A DNA stretch of 64,000 nt from an uncultured Lachnospiraceae bacterium. GTDB lineage: Bacteria; Bacillota; Clostridia; Lachnospirales; Lachnospiraceae. The position numbers and the translations under genes are program-made. How positions within the stretch are numbered: the first letter of the stretch is position 1; each line of letters starts with the position of its first letter. Shown here piece after piece: positions 56,752-64,000 of the stretch. The stretch spans positions 1-64,000 of the forward strand of contig CAJUJM010000011.1 of NCBI GenBank assembly GCA_910586755.1, given 5' to 3'. The notes beneath the pieces are model-generated. The model worked only from the letters and a program-made list of their open reading frames with translations, searched no databases and was not told the DNA's origin.

Positions 56752-59585
56752 AATGGCTGTCTCTCCTCTGTTATATATTGGTTTTCTGGTTCGGAATACC
56801 GTTGATTCCGTTTTTTCAAAGCTCCTATCATCGCTGCAAAGGCTACCAAAACGGCGCTGCAGAAGGTAATCACAATCCCTTCCTTTAATCCCTGAGGACG
56901 GTAAGTCATAGAAATGGTGTGATGGCCTTCTGTAAGTCTTACTCCCAAAAAGGTGTCAACCAGTTTTTCTCCCGAAACCGTCTGGCCGTCTACCTGGATT
57001 TCCCAGCCTTTATCATAGGGAATGGAAGTAAATAAAATTCCTTCATATCCGGCGGTAACTTCTCCGGTTAATTTATCGTCGCTCCAACTGGTCAGCTTCC
57101 AGGGCATCCGGTTTAAAATATCACAGACTTCCGCCAGCCCTGTTTCGTCAAACCGATAAATCCGCACATCCAGGATCTGTCCGCTGTCGCAGGTCATGGA
57201 AAGGTTCTGGTCCTTATTCAGGCGTCCCAGCTCCAAAAGATACCCCCGATCCACGTTTTCAAAGGTTTTTGACTCCTCCTGGCAGTTGACTGTCACTTCT
57301 TTTATTTTCCGGTTCATGACAAAAGCATAATATTCTCCGGATTCCTCCGGTGAAAATTCAAACTGATTTCCGTAAACCTCGCCGTAAGCCTCCACAAGGA
57401 CCGGGCTGGCCCCAAGAGCTGTACACAGGTCATTCTGCACATCCGCCGGGTTTGCCATATCCAGCTGCCAGTAGTCTTCCAGGCTGCTGTCAACCATAAA
57501 GCCTAAAGGAAGGGCGTAAGTATTTTCGTACAGAAAGGTCTGTCCCGACTCTGCCACATAGGTCATGTGTTCTTCATACAAAGGTTTTTCCGAATACAGC
57601 CGGTATTTTACTCCCAGAAGGGCGTCTACCAGGGGTGTGCTTCCTGTAATACTGTAAGCATTGGTGGAGCTTTCACAGCCTATTTTCTTGAAAAATGCAG
57701 ACAAATCTGCATTGGCGGTGGAGGAAAACAGGGATACAGAGGGGAAATTCATCCACGCCCCGTCATTTTTGGTTTTCCGATCCATTTTTTCCACCCGGAA
57801 AAAGTTCTCATTGGGTATCAGATCCCTCATCAAATCTCTGACTTCCTGGTTGTCCTTTATATAGCTGGTCCGGCTTGTGGTAGTTACTGAGGTTACGGTG
57901 GTATTCACCGTTGCTTCAATAGAAACCAGTCCCAAAGCCAGCAGCACCAGAACGTTCCGGCTGGTCCTGCGGTTAATATAGAGCCACATAAGCCCGGCAT
58001 ATCCGGCTAAAAAGATGAGGGCCACATAAAATACGGAAAAGTGGAAGTGTTCCTCTGTCACCAGCTTTTCCGCCAGGATCACAAATCCTGCTGATGCCCA
58101 GAATGCCGCCGACATCTGCCGCAAAGAGATTTCCTCCCGATACATATAAGCCCGGTAACAGATTACCAGCATCAAAAAGATGTAGATAAAGGACTGGCGG
58201 CAGGGCAGACTGTTGGGAAAATGAAATCCATGCCAGACAAAGTTTAATACATTAACAGAAAAGCTGGCAAAAAATATCAGAAGCATTCCCAGATACACAG
58301 CCTTTTCCTTAAGGGAAACCCGTTTGCAGGCCAGATAAAGAAGAAACAGCAAAAGAACCGCCACGCCGCAGTAAATATTGGGCCAGTGGTCCAGCCCAAT
58401 CTCGGTCTCAACATTGCCGATATGGCGGGCAATCATATCAAATATAGAGAAATAGGAGCTTACTGTCTTTGGAAAGTTAAAATCCCCGGAAGCCGTGGCC
58501 TGAAGGGCAAAAATCTCCGGAAGAAGCACTGCCGCCGCAAGCCCCCCTGCAAGGAGAGAGTAAGCGGCAAACTGCCACACTGCCTTTCCCAGCTTTCTGA
58601 ACCCCTTAAATCCCTCTAAAATCAAAAGGGCTCCGAAATAGATGACCATAAAAATGCAGATCATAATGGAGATATAATAGTTGGAAAGGATGGCCAGTCC
58701 CAGAGAAATGCAGTAAAGAAGTCCTTTTTCTTCCTTTACCAGCCTTTCCAGGCCCAGCATAATCACAGGAAACAGCACAATACAATCCAGCCACATGATA
58801 TTCCAGCTATACGCCGCCATATATCCGGATAAAGCATAAAAAATGCCGAAAAATGCCACTCCAAAGTCTTTTGCTCCGCAATGCTTCCGCAGATACCAGG
58901 CCATAGACAGGCCGGCCAGCCCGGTCTTAATTACAATGGAATAGGTCATGAATTCAATAATCAATTCCTTGGGGCACAAAATCAGCAGCCAGTTGAAAGG
59001 GCTTGCCAGATAGTAGGCGTAGAGAGCCGCAAAATTCACTCCCATACCCACATTCCAGCTATAAAAAAGACTTCCTCCCTGAGTCAGCTTATACTGAAAT
59101 TCTGAAAAAAACGGAGCGTACTGATGGTACATATCCGTCCTTAAAAAGCTCTCCTCCCCAAAAGGGAAAATCCCTCTCTGAAGGAAAATAATCAGCATAG
59201 CCAGCACAGGTATCGCAAAAGCAGCCGTCAGCCCGTCTGACGGGCGGACAAAACTCCAGCGTCCCTGAAGGCTTTCTTCCTCCGGCTCATATTCCTCCGA
59301 ATCGTATTCTTTTGAGTCATATTCTTCTGAATGATATTCCTCCGGCTCGTACTCCTGTGCCTCTTCCCAGCGCTGGTTTTCATCCTCTTTCTGACTTCCG
59401 GCGGCAGTCTCCCCGGTTCCGGTAAGTTCCTCCGTTTCTTCTTTTAAAAGGCGGCTGTACTCTCTCTGAGCATTTAAAAGCTCCCTGGCTCCCGGGACTT
59501 TTGGCCTGCTATTTAACTCTTCTTCCTGCATGTTCAGCAATTCCTCCAATTCTCTGGATATCTGCTCTACTTCTTCATGCCCCAT
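56748..59585 (-). CDS. YfhO-family multi-pass membrane protein with acidic N-terminal extension
   Basis: The 945-aa protein has a cytoplasmic N-terminus (about 1-125) rich in Glu/Tyr with repeats EEYHS, KEYDS, EEYEP. About 12 TM segments follow, with the GT-C type acidic loop (FLRTDMYHQYAPFFSEFQYK), then an extracytoplasmic C-terminal domain of about 330 residues and a last TM. YfhO relatives add sugars to teichoic acids or similar from undecaprenyl-phosphate sugars. The ATG at 59585 has AAGGGG upstream. Coupled to gtrA. Confidence 0.9.
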   Translation of the reverse strand: MGHEEVEQISRELEELLNMQEEELNSRPKVPGARELLNAQREYSRLLKEETEELTGTGETAAGSQKEDENQRWEEAQEYEPEEYHSEEYDSKEYDSEEYEPEEESLQGRWSFVRPSDGLTAAFAIPVLAMLIIFLQRGIFPFGEESFLRTDMYHQYAPFFSEFQYKLTQGGSLFYSWNVGMGVNFAALYAYYLASPFNWLLILCPKELIIEFMTYSIVIKTGLAGLSMAWYLRKHCGAKDFGVAFFGIFYALSGYMAAYSWNIMWLDCIVLFPVIMLGLERLVKEEKGLLYCISLGLAILSNYYISIMICIFMVIYFGALLILEGFKGFRKLGKAVWQFAAYSLLAGGLAAAVLLPEIFALQATASGDFNFPKTVSSYFSIFDMIARHIGNVETEIGLDHWPNIYCGVAVLLLFLLYLACKRVSLKEKAVYLGMLLIFFASFSVNVLNFVWHGFHFPNSLPCRQSFIYIFLMLVICYRAYMYREEISLRQMSAAFWASAGFVILAEKLVTEEHFHFSVFYVALIFLAGYAGLMWLYINRRTSRNVLVLLALGLVSIEATVNTTVTSVTTTSRTSYIKDNQEVRDLMRDLIPNENFFRVEKMDRKTKNDGAWMNFPSVSLFSSTANADLSAFFKKIGCESSTNAYSITGSTPLVDALLGVKYRLYSEKPLYEEHMTYVAESGQTFLYENTYALPLGFMVDSSLEDYWQLDMANPADVQNDLCTALGASPVLVEAYGEVYGNQFEFSPEESGEYYAFVMNRKIKEVTVNCQEESKTFENVDRGYLLELGRLNKDQNLSMTCDSGQILDVRIYRFDETGLAEVCDILNRMPWKLTSWSDDKLTGEVTAGYEGILFTSIPYDKGWEIQVDGQTVSGEKLVDTFLGVRLTEGHHTISMTYRPQGLKEGIVITFCSAVLVAFAAMIGALKKRNQRYSEPENQYITEERQPL

Positions 59586-60012
59586 TTCCATTCCCCTTCT
59601 CTTTGGAATCTTTAAAAATCCAAAGCTTACTGAATACATAATTCATAATCAGGTTGACTGCAGATGTAATCAGCTTTGCCAGATATTTATTCCACTTCAT
59701 CCAGTCAACCATCCCCACCATCATCAGCCAGGTCAGAATCCCTGACACCCCGCGGCAGGCCACAAATGCCGAAAATTCCTTCCATAAATAAAAAGGCCAG
59801 AAATTAAAATTGCGGAATACAATCACTTTATTCACCACATAGGCAAATGCCACGGCGGCGATCCAGGATACGGCCTGGGCAATTTTATAATCAATCCCTG
59901 ACTCACACATCACCGCATAAACCGCCCAGTCCACCAGGGTAGTCAGCACTCCGCATATAATATAAGAAATGGTTTCATAATTAACACATTTTTTCCATAG
60001 CTTGTCTATCAC
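59575..60012 (-). CDS. GtrA-family membrane protein
   Basis: The 145-aa protein has four TM segments and GtrA blocks (YIICGVLTTLVDWAVY; FAYVVNKVIVFRN; MNYVFSKLWIF). Such proteins flip or handle lipid-linked sugars and work with YfhO-type transferases. GTG at 60012 with AAAGGAG 7 bases upstream is the likely start; another GTG at 60036 lacks a site. It overlaps yfhO by 11 bases. The matching CsbB-like glycosyltransferase is not in the window. Confidence 0.9.
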   Translation of the reverse strand: MIDKLWKKCVNYETISYIICGVLTTLVDWAVYAVMCESGIDYKIAQAVSWIAAVAFAYVVNKVIVFRNFNFWPFYLWKEFSAFVACRGVSGILTWLMMVGMVDWMKWNKYLAKLITSAVNLIMNYVFSKLWIFKDSKEKGNGNGA

Positions 60013-60053
60013 GGCAGTTCTCCTTTCGTTTCTCACATTTATCTATTCTACCG

Positions 60054-61109
60054 TTACTTTCTCTGGTTTGCAAGTAAATCCTTTGCTCCTTTTGAATAAT
60101 GGATCTCCCCGTCCTCTGTAATAAAGAAGCCGTAAACCCCGTCCAGAGAATCTGCCAGCTCCATTCCCTTTTCCAGTCCCAGGGAAAAGCATGTGGTGCT
60201 TAATCCGTCCCCGTCTACAGAAAGCTCCGAAATAATGGTTACATCTGTAAGGCCGTTTTGATAGGGATAGCCGTCTTTGGGATTTAAAATGTGATGGTAA
60301 TTGATCCCGTCTTTTTGGAAATTCCTTTCATACACGCCGGAGGAAACCACAGAAAGGCCCGTAATCCTCAATACTGCCGCCTGCTCGTACCTGGCCCCAA
60401 AAGGCTTTCTCAGACCAATATTAAAAGGCTTTCCCGAAGGCTGCTCTCCTATACAGAGCACATTTCCGCCCAGGTTGAGAACCGCGCTTTTTACCCCCCG
60501 GGATTGCAGGTATTCTTTCATTCGGTCCCCGATATATCCTTTGGCAATGGCTCCCAGATCCAACTGCACTTCATCGTCTGACAGTTCTATCTCCCTGCCC
60601 GAAACCCGGACTCTCTGGTAGTCTACTTTCGAGACGGCTTCCCGGATGGCCGCTTCCTCCGGCACTTTGTTTTCTTCGCCGGTAAAATCCCACAGCTCCG
60701 ACAGGGGAGCAATGGTAATGTCAAAAGCGCCCTCTGATAACCGGCTGTAAAACAGCCCTTTTTCAATCAGTTCTGCCGTCTCCGGCGCTACGGTTATCCG
60801 GCGCTGTCCCGGCTCCCGGTGGTTAATCCGATAAATGTCGCTGCCCTCTATAGTTTTGCTGAAAAGCTTCTCGTAGTCCTGGCACAATTCCATACAGCCG
60901 TCTAATATAGAGGTATCCTCTGTATCGTATAAAGTGACTGTAATAAAAGTATCCAGAGAAAAATCGGATCGGGTAACCGGCTGATTCTCTTTCTTATTTC
61001 CACCCAGAAAGCTGTATAAAAACAGCAGCGCTGCCGCCAGAACGATTCCGGTCATAATCAGCGCCTGCCGTCTGCTTTCGAATTTGTGTTCTGTTCTCTC
61101 TTTTTCCAA
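60054..61109 (-). CDS. apbE: FAD:protein FMN transferase ApbE
   Basis: The 351-aa protein has a TM anchor (about 17-36) and extracytoplasmic ApbE domain: RSDFSLDTFITVTLYD, LDLGAIAKGYIGDRM, VLNLGGNV and HHILNPKDGYPYQN with the metal/FAD site. It attaches FMN to Thr residues of flavoproteins such as RnfG/RnfD or NqrC. No such target is in the window. It lies 41 bases before gtrA in the same direction. Confidence 0.94.
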   Translation of the reverse strand: MEKERTEHKFESRRQALIMTGIVLAAALLFLYSFLGGNKKENQPVTRSDFSLDTFITVTLYDTEDTSILDGCMELCQDYEKLFSKTIEGSDIYRINHREPGQRRITVAPETAELIEKGLFYSRLSEGAFDITIAPLSELWDFTGEENKVPEEAAIREAVSKVDYQRVRVSGREIELSDDEVQLDLGAIAKGYIGDRMKEYLQSRGVKSAVLNLGGNVLCIGEQPSGKPFNIGLRKPFGARYEQAAVLRITGLSVVSSGVYERNFQKDGINYHHILNPKDGYPYQNGLTDVTIISELSVDGDGLSTTCFSLGLEKGMELADSLDGVYGFFITEDGEIHYSKGAKDLLANQRK

Positions 61110-61231
61110 ACCATCCTCCGATCCGGCTAAACTTGCCGCCGCCTTTATTTTCCTGGATACTCTGTATCATTAACGGCCAGGGGCCCCTCATTGGACAAGG
61201 AGTCACCGCCCTTTGTCTGCTGACGGTAAAA

Positions 61232-61302
61232 GGGATGCTGCAAAATGAACGAAAGCAGGCGGCGGTAACGGAAAGGCCGCTGGTTTCATTTTACAACATC
61301 CC
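61232..61302. repeat. Long inverted repeat between apbE and the aminotransferase
   Basis: GGGATGCTGCAAAATGAA (61232-61249) pairs with TTTCATTTTACAACATCCC (61284-61302) with a few mismatches. On the minus strand CCCTTTTACC follows, so it may end the aminotransferase transcript. No gene is seen between 61110 and 61384. Confidence 0.6.
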
Positions 61303-61335
61303 CTGACGTTTCTTGTCCGGCACAGCCGGGCAAGA

Positions 61336-61358
61336 AGACACCCGTCTGAACGGTTACA
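61336..61358 (-). repeat. TGTAACAGTT-type border motif, copy 5
   Basis: On the minus strand TGTAACCGTTCAGACGGG and the five bases after it match copy 1 at 4472-4494 in 22 of 23 positions by eye. It starts about 27 bases after the aminotransferase stop codon, as copy 1 does after argG. Confidence 0.65.
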
Positions 61359-61384
61359 ATTAATTGGGCTGTTCAGGCCAGGTA

Positions 61385-62680
61385 TCAATTTTCCTTCCTG
61401 TCAGCCAAAATCTTTTCTACACTGACCAGCTTTACACACAGAGAAAACAGGTTCATGGCGATTTCCAAATCTTTTAACGGCGGATAGGTGGGAGCAATCC
61501 GGATATTACTGTCTTTTGGATCTTTGCCATAGGGGAAGGCGGCCCCTGCTCCCGTCATGGTAACGCCTGCCTTTTTGCACTTGGCCACAATATTTTTAGC
61601 ACAGCCTTCCATAGATTCAAAAGAAATAAAGTATCCGCCCTTGGGGCAGGTCCATTCTCCGATTCCAAGGCCGCCTAGTTCCCTCGCCAGGGTCTCCTCT
61701 ACCATCTCAAACTTTGGCCGGAGAATATCCGCATGCTTTCTCATATGCTCTACCATGCCGTGAATATCGCCGAAGAAGCGCACGTGGCGCAGCTGATTTA
61801 CCTTGTCATGTCCGATAGTCTGATTCTTTAGCTGGCTGCGGATGTCAGCTAGGTTATTTAAAGAGGTAGCCAGGGCTGCAATGCCTGAGCCGGGAAAGCT
61901 GATTTTGGAGGTGGAAGAAAATTTATAAACTAAATCCGGATTTCCCGCTCTCTTACACTCTGCTAAAATTTCAATCAGATGATCCTGATCGTGATCATAT
62001 AAATGATGAACTCCGTATGCATTATCCCAGTAAATGCGGAAGTCTTTGGCTGCCGGCTTTAGCCGGGCAAAGCGGCGGACCGTCTCATCAGAATAGGAAA
62101 TTCCCTGGGGATTGGAATACTTTGGCACACACCAGATGCCCTTAATGGCTTCGTCATTTGCAACCAGCTCTTCCACCATATCCATATCCGGACCCGTAGG
62201 AGTCATTGGCACGTTTATCATCTCAATCCCGAAGTATTCGGTCATGGCAAAGTGGCGGTCATAACCGGGAACCGGGCACAAAAACTTTACCTTGTCAAGC
62301 TTGGCCCAAGGAGTGCTTCCCATAACCCCGTGGGTCATGGCCCGGGCAAGGGTATCGTACATAACATTCAGGCTGGAATTTCCATAGATAATAATTTTAT
62401 CCGGACTTACTTCAATCATATCCGCCAAAAGCTCTTTGGCCTCAGAAATACCATCCAGAACGCCGTAGTTGCGGCAGTCGGTTCCGTCATCGCAGATCAA
62501 ATCGGAATCGCTGTTTAATACGTCCATCATTTCCATAGACAAGTCCAGCTGTTCTACACATGGCTTTCCTCTGGACATATCCAGCTTCAGATCTCTTCCA
62601 TAATACTCCCGGTACTGGGCCTTCAGGGATTTTCTCAGCTCTAATAATTCTTCATTTGTCAACTCAGCATACGGCTTCAT
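61385..62680 (-). CDS. PLP-dependent aspartate-type aminotransferase (class I, subgroup Ic)
   Basis: The 431-aa protein has KLDMSRGKPCVEQLDLS at the N-terminus, YGNSSLNVMYDTLARAM, the cofactor-binding KYSNPQGISYS and YWDNAYGVHHLY, and the PLP lysine in YKFSSTSKISFPGSG. This is the less common Asp aminotransferase subgroup. It would move amino groups between aspartate/glutamate and keto acids. AGGAGG precedes the ATG. A palindromic TGTAACAGTT motif lies just upstream. Confidence 0.93.
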   Translation of the reverse strand: MKPYAELTNEELLELRKSLKAQYREYYGRDLKLDMSRGKPCVEQLDLSMEMMDVLNSDSDLICDDGTDCRNYGVLDGISEAKELLADMIEVSPDKIIIYGNSSLNVMYDTLARAMTHGVMGSTPWAKLDKVKFLCPVPGYDRHFAMTEYFGIEMINVPMTPTGPDMDMVEELVANDEAIKGIWCVPKYSNPQGISYSDETVRRFARLKPAAKDFRIYWDNAYGVHHLYDHDQDHLIEILAECKRAGNPDLVYKFSSTSKISFPGSGIAALATSLNNLADIRSQLKNQTIGHDKVNQLRHVRFFGDIHGMVEHMRKHADILRPKFEMVEETLARELGGLGIGEWTCPKGGYFISFESMEGCAKNIVAKCKKAGVTMTGAGAAFPYGKDPKDSNIRIAPTYPPLKDLEIAMNLFSLCVKLVSVEKILADRKEN

Positions 62681-62703
62681 CAGAACTCCTCCTTGCGATT
62701 TGC

Positions 62704-62726
62704 TGTAACAGTTCTGAACTGCTACA
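62704..62726. repeat. TGTAACAGTT-type motif, palindromic copy 6
   Basis: TGTAACAGTTC, one T, then GAACTGCTACA form a near-perfect inverted repeat just ahead of the aminotransferase ribosome site. It contains the border motif in both orientations, which would also suit a protein-binding site. Confidence 0.5.
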
Positions 62727-62837
62727 CGATTTACTTAATATGGGGATGCTTTCTCTTTCTTATGCAATATAGCATAATCATTTTTCCTTTGCAAGATATT
62801 TCCCGGTTGTCCCGGCAATAAAAATGACGAAATTTAG

Positions 62838-62866
62838 TTGACATTGCCCCTGAAATCATGTATATT
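62838..62866 (+). promoter_or_regulatory. Promoter of the acyl-CoA ligase gene
   Basis: TTGACA (62838-62843), 17 bases and TATATT (62861-62866), about 115 bases before the start codon. Confidence 0.8.
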
Positions 62867-62881
62867 CTACTTTATCAATTA

Positions 62882-62954
62882 AACGCACCAAAGCGTTAAA
62901 GTATCGGATATTCACAGTCAAATACCCCGCAGCAAGCTGACGGGGCATCAAATT
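62882..62954 (+). promoter_or_regulatory. Structured leader of the acyl-CoA ligase gene
   Basis: There are two hairpins: AACGC/GCGTT (62882-62897), then GTCAAATACC leading into CCCCG-CAGC-AA-GCTGA-CGGGG (62925-62945) and CATCAAATTT. The second resembles the leader hairpin at 12026-12080. Confidence 0.5.
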
Positions 62955-62981
62955 TACAAGAAAACCAAAGGAGCTATTATC

Positions 62982-64000
62982 ATGCCTATTACTGAACTGC
63001 TGGAAAAAAATTGCCGCCTTTACGGCGACGACATCAGCCTTGTGGAAATCAACCCGGAACTGCCGGAAACCCGCCGGGTCACCTGGAGAGAGTATAATTT
63101 AATCGAACCGTCCCAGGCCCCCTATTACCGCCGGGAAATTACCTGGAACGTATTTAACGAAAAGGCCAACCGTTTCGCCAACCTTTTGTTAAGTATGGGC
63201 ATCCACAAGGGGGATAAGGTTGCGATCCTGCTGATGAACTGTTTAGAGTGGCTTCCTGTTTATTTTGGCATTTTAAAGACCGGCGCTCTGGCTGTGCCCT
63301 TAAACTTCCGCTATTCCTCTGATGAAATCTCCTACTGCCTTAACCTGGCTGAGGCCGATGTTCTGGTGTTCGGGCCGGAGTTTATCGGACGTGTGGAGGA
63401 AATTGCAGATGAGATCAGCCATCACCGGCTGCTGTTCTTTGTAGGCGAGGGCTGTCCCTCCTTTGCAGAGGATTACATGTCCCATGCGGCAAACTGCTCC
63501 AGCTCTTCCCCTAAAATCGATATTAATGACGAGGATGAGGCTGCTATTTATTTTTCCTCCGGCACCACCGGATTCCCCAAAGCCATCCTCCACACCCATA
63601 AAGCCCTGATGCACGCCGCTTTGGCCGAGCAGAAGCACCACGGCCAGAACCGGGACGATGTATTTTTATGCATCCCGCCCCTGTACCACACCGGCGCAAA
63701 AATGCACTGGTTCGGCAGCCTTCTTTCCGGAAGCAAGGCGGTTCTGTTAAAAGGAACCAGTCCATCCGCCATTCTGGACGCGGTTTCTAAGGAGCATTGT
63801 ACCATTGTCTGGCTGTTAGTTCCCTGGGCCCAGGATATTTTGGATGCCTTAGACCGGGGGGATTTGAAAGTTCAGGATTATCAGCTTTCCCAATGGCGTC
63901 TCATGCACATCGGCGCACAGCCCGTACCCCCCAGCATGATTAAACGTTGGAGAGAGCACTTCCCAGGTCACCAGTACGATACCAATTACGGGCTCAGCGA
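62982..64000 (+). CDS. AMP-forming acyl-CoA synthetase/ligase (5' part, runs off the window)
   Basis: An open frame of 339 codons from the ATG at 62982 (AAAGGAG upstream) to the window end. It translates as an ANL-family adenylating enzyme: MPITELLEKNCRLYGDDI, LNFRYSSDEI, the ATP-binding loop YFSSGTTGFPKA near residues 188-199 and YDTNYGLSE at the end. It activates a carboxylic acid as acyl-AMP and loads it on CoA. The C-terminal lid lies beyond the window. The acid is unknown. Confidence 0.93.
   Translation, partial: MPITELLEKNCRLYGDDISLVEINPELPETRRVTWREYNLIEPSQAPYYRREITWNVFNEKANRFANLLLSMGIHKGDKVAILLMNCLEWLPVYFGILKTGALAVPLNFRYSSDEISYCLNLAEADVLVFGPEFIGRVEEIADEISHHRLLFFVGEGCPSFAEDYMSHAANCSSSSPKIDINDEDEAAIYFSSGTTGFPKAILHTHKALMHAALAEQKHHGQNRDDVFLCIPPLYHTGAKMHWFGSLLSGSKAVLLKGTSPSAILDAVSKEHCTIVWLLVPWAQDILDALDRGDLKVQDYQLSQWRLMHIGAQPVPPSMIKRWREHFPGHQYDTNYGLS

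Noticed and set aside
61110..61384. Short open frames between apbE and the aminotransferase
   Set aside because: They lack ribosome sites and are explained by the inverted repeat and border motif in this gap.

Overview
The window looks like chromosomal DNA of an anaerobic, low-to-mid GC Firmicute, most likely a Lachnospiraceae / Clostridium cluster XIVa gut bacterium. This is inferred from clear AGGAGG ribosome sites, SigA-type promoters, CbiMNQO under a B12 riboswitch, YesMN two-component genes, Lpl- and Rbs-type sugar ABC importers, TRAP genes and many small toxin-antitoxin loci. No rRNA, tRNA, CRISPR array, insertion sequence or phage gene was seen. Most genes lie on the minus strand in long, tightly packed operons.

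Layout. 1-5.4 kb: arginine biosynthesis (argC, a GNAT gene and argJ, divergent from argG) with mirrored ARG boxes, then a Bax-inhibitor-1 membrane protein. 5.4-10.2 kb: response regulator, histidine kinase, ABC ATPase and FtsX-type permease. 10.3-12.7 kb: a PIN toxin-antitoxin pair, an Rrf2 regulator with a cupin gene, and a small HExxH protein. 12.9-23.6 kb: a probable 9-gene sulfate-ester operon with an SsuABC-like importer (one binding protein, two permeases, two ATPases), two formylglycine-type sulfatases and a YesM/YesN sensor-regulator pair. 24-25.3 kb: an HTH regulator and a RelB-type antitoxin whose toxin is cut to 18 codons. 25.4-28.5 kb: cobalt ECF transporter cbiMNQO behind a cobalamin riboswitch. 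28.5-28.9 kb: a second antitoxin with a truncated RelE-like toxin. 29-37.5 kb: TRAP transporter dctPQM, then a GH32 enzyme with an Lpl-type ABC importer whose lplB is frameshifted in a G8 tract, controlled by a divergent LacI regulator. 38.7-41.4 kb: an SdsA-like alkylsulfatase and a HipA-like kinase cassette. 41.5-49 kb: a GH32-like enzyme with a ribose-type ABC importer and a LacI regulator carrying a second sugar-binding domain. 49-52 kb: a Zn/Cd-type P-ATPase, an HxlR regulator and a YoeB/YefM pair. 52.1-54.5 kb: an anti-sigma gene and an ORF joining a patatin phospholipase to an ECF sigma factor. 54.7-62.7 kb: a Crp regulator, argH, yfhO, gtrA, apbE and an aminotransferase. 63-64 kb: the 5' part of an acyl-CoA ligase.

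The most unusual signals are: a family of intra-operon repeats built from one or two hairpins (seven copies), whose stem changes are partly compensatory and which touch the stop codons or C-termini of neighbouring genes; the patatin-ECF sigma fusion with a perfect internal ribosome site; the LacI regulator with tandem periplasmic-binding domains; two antitoxins with toxins broken near codon 18; and a recurring TGTAACAGTT motif at gene borders. Family assignments rest on motifs read by eye; no database search was possible.
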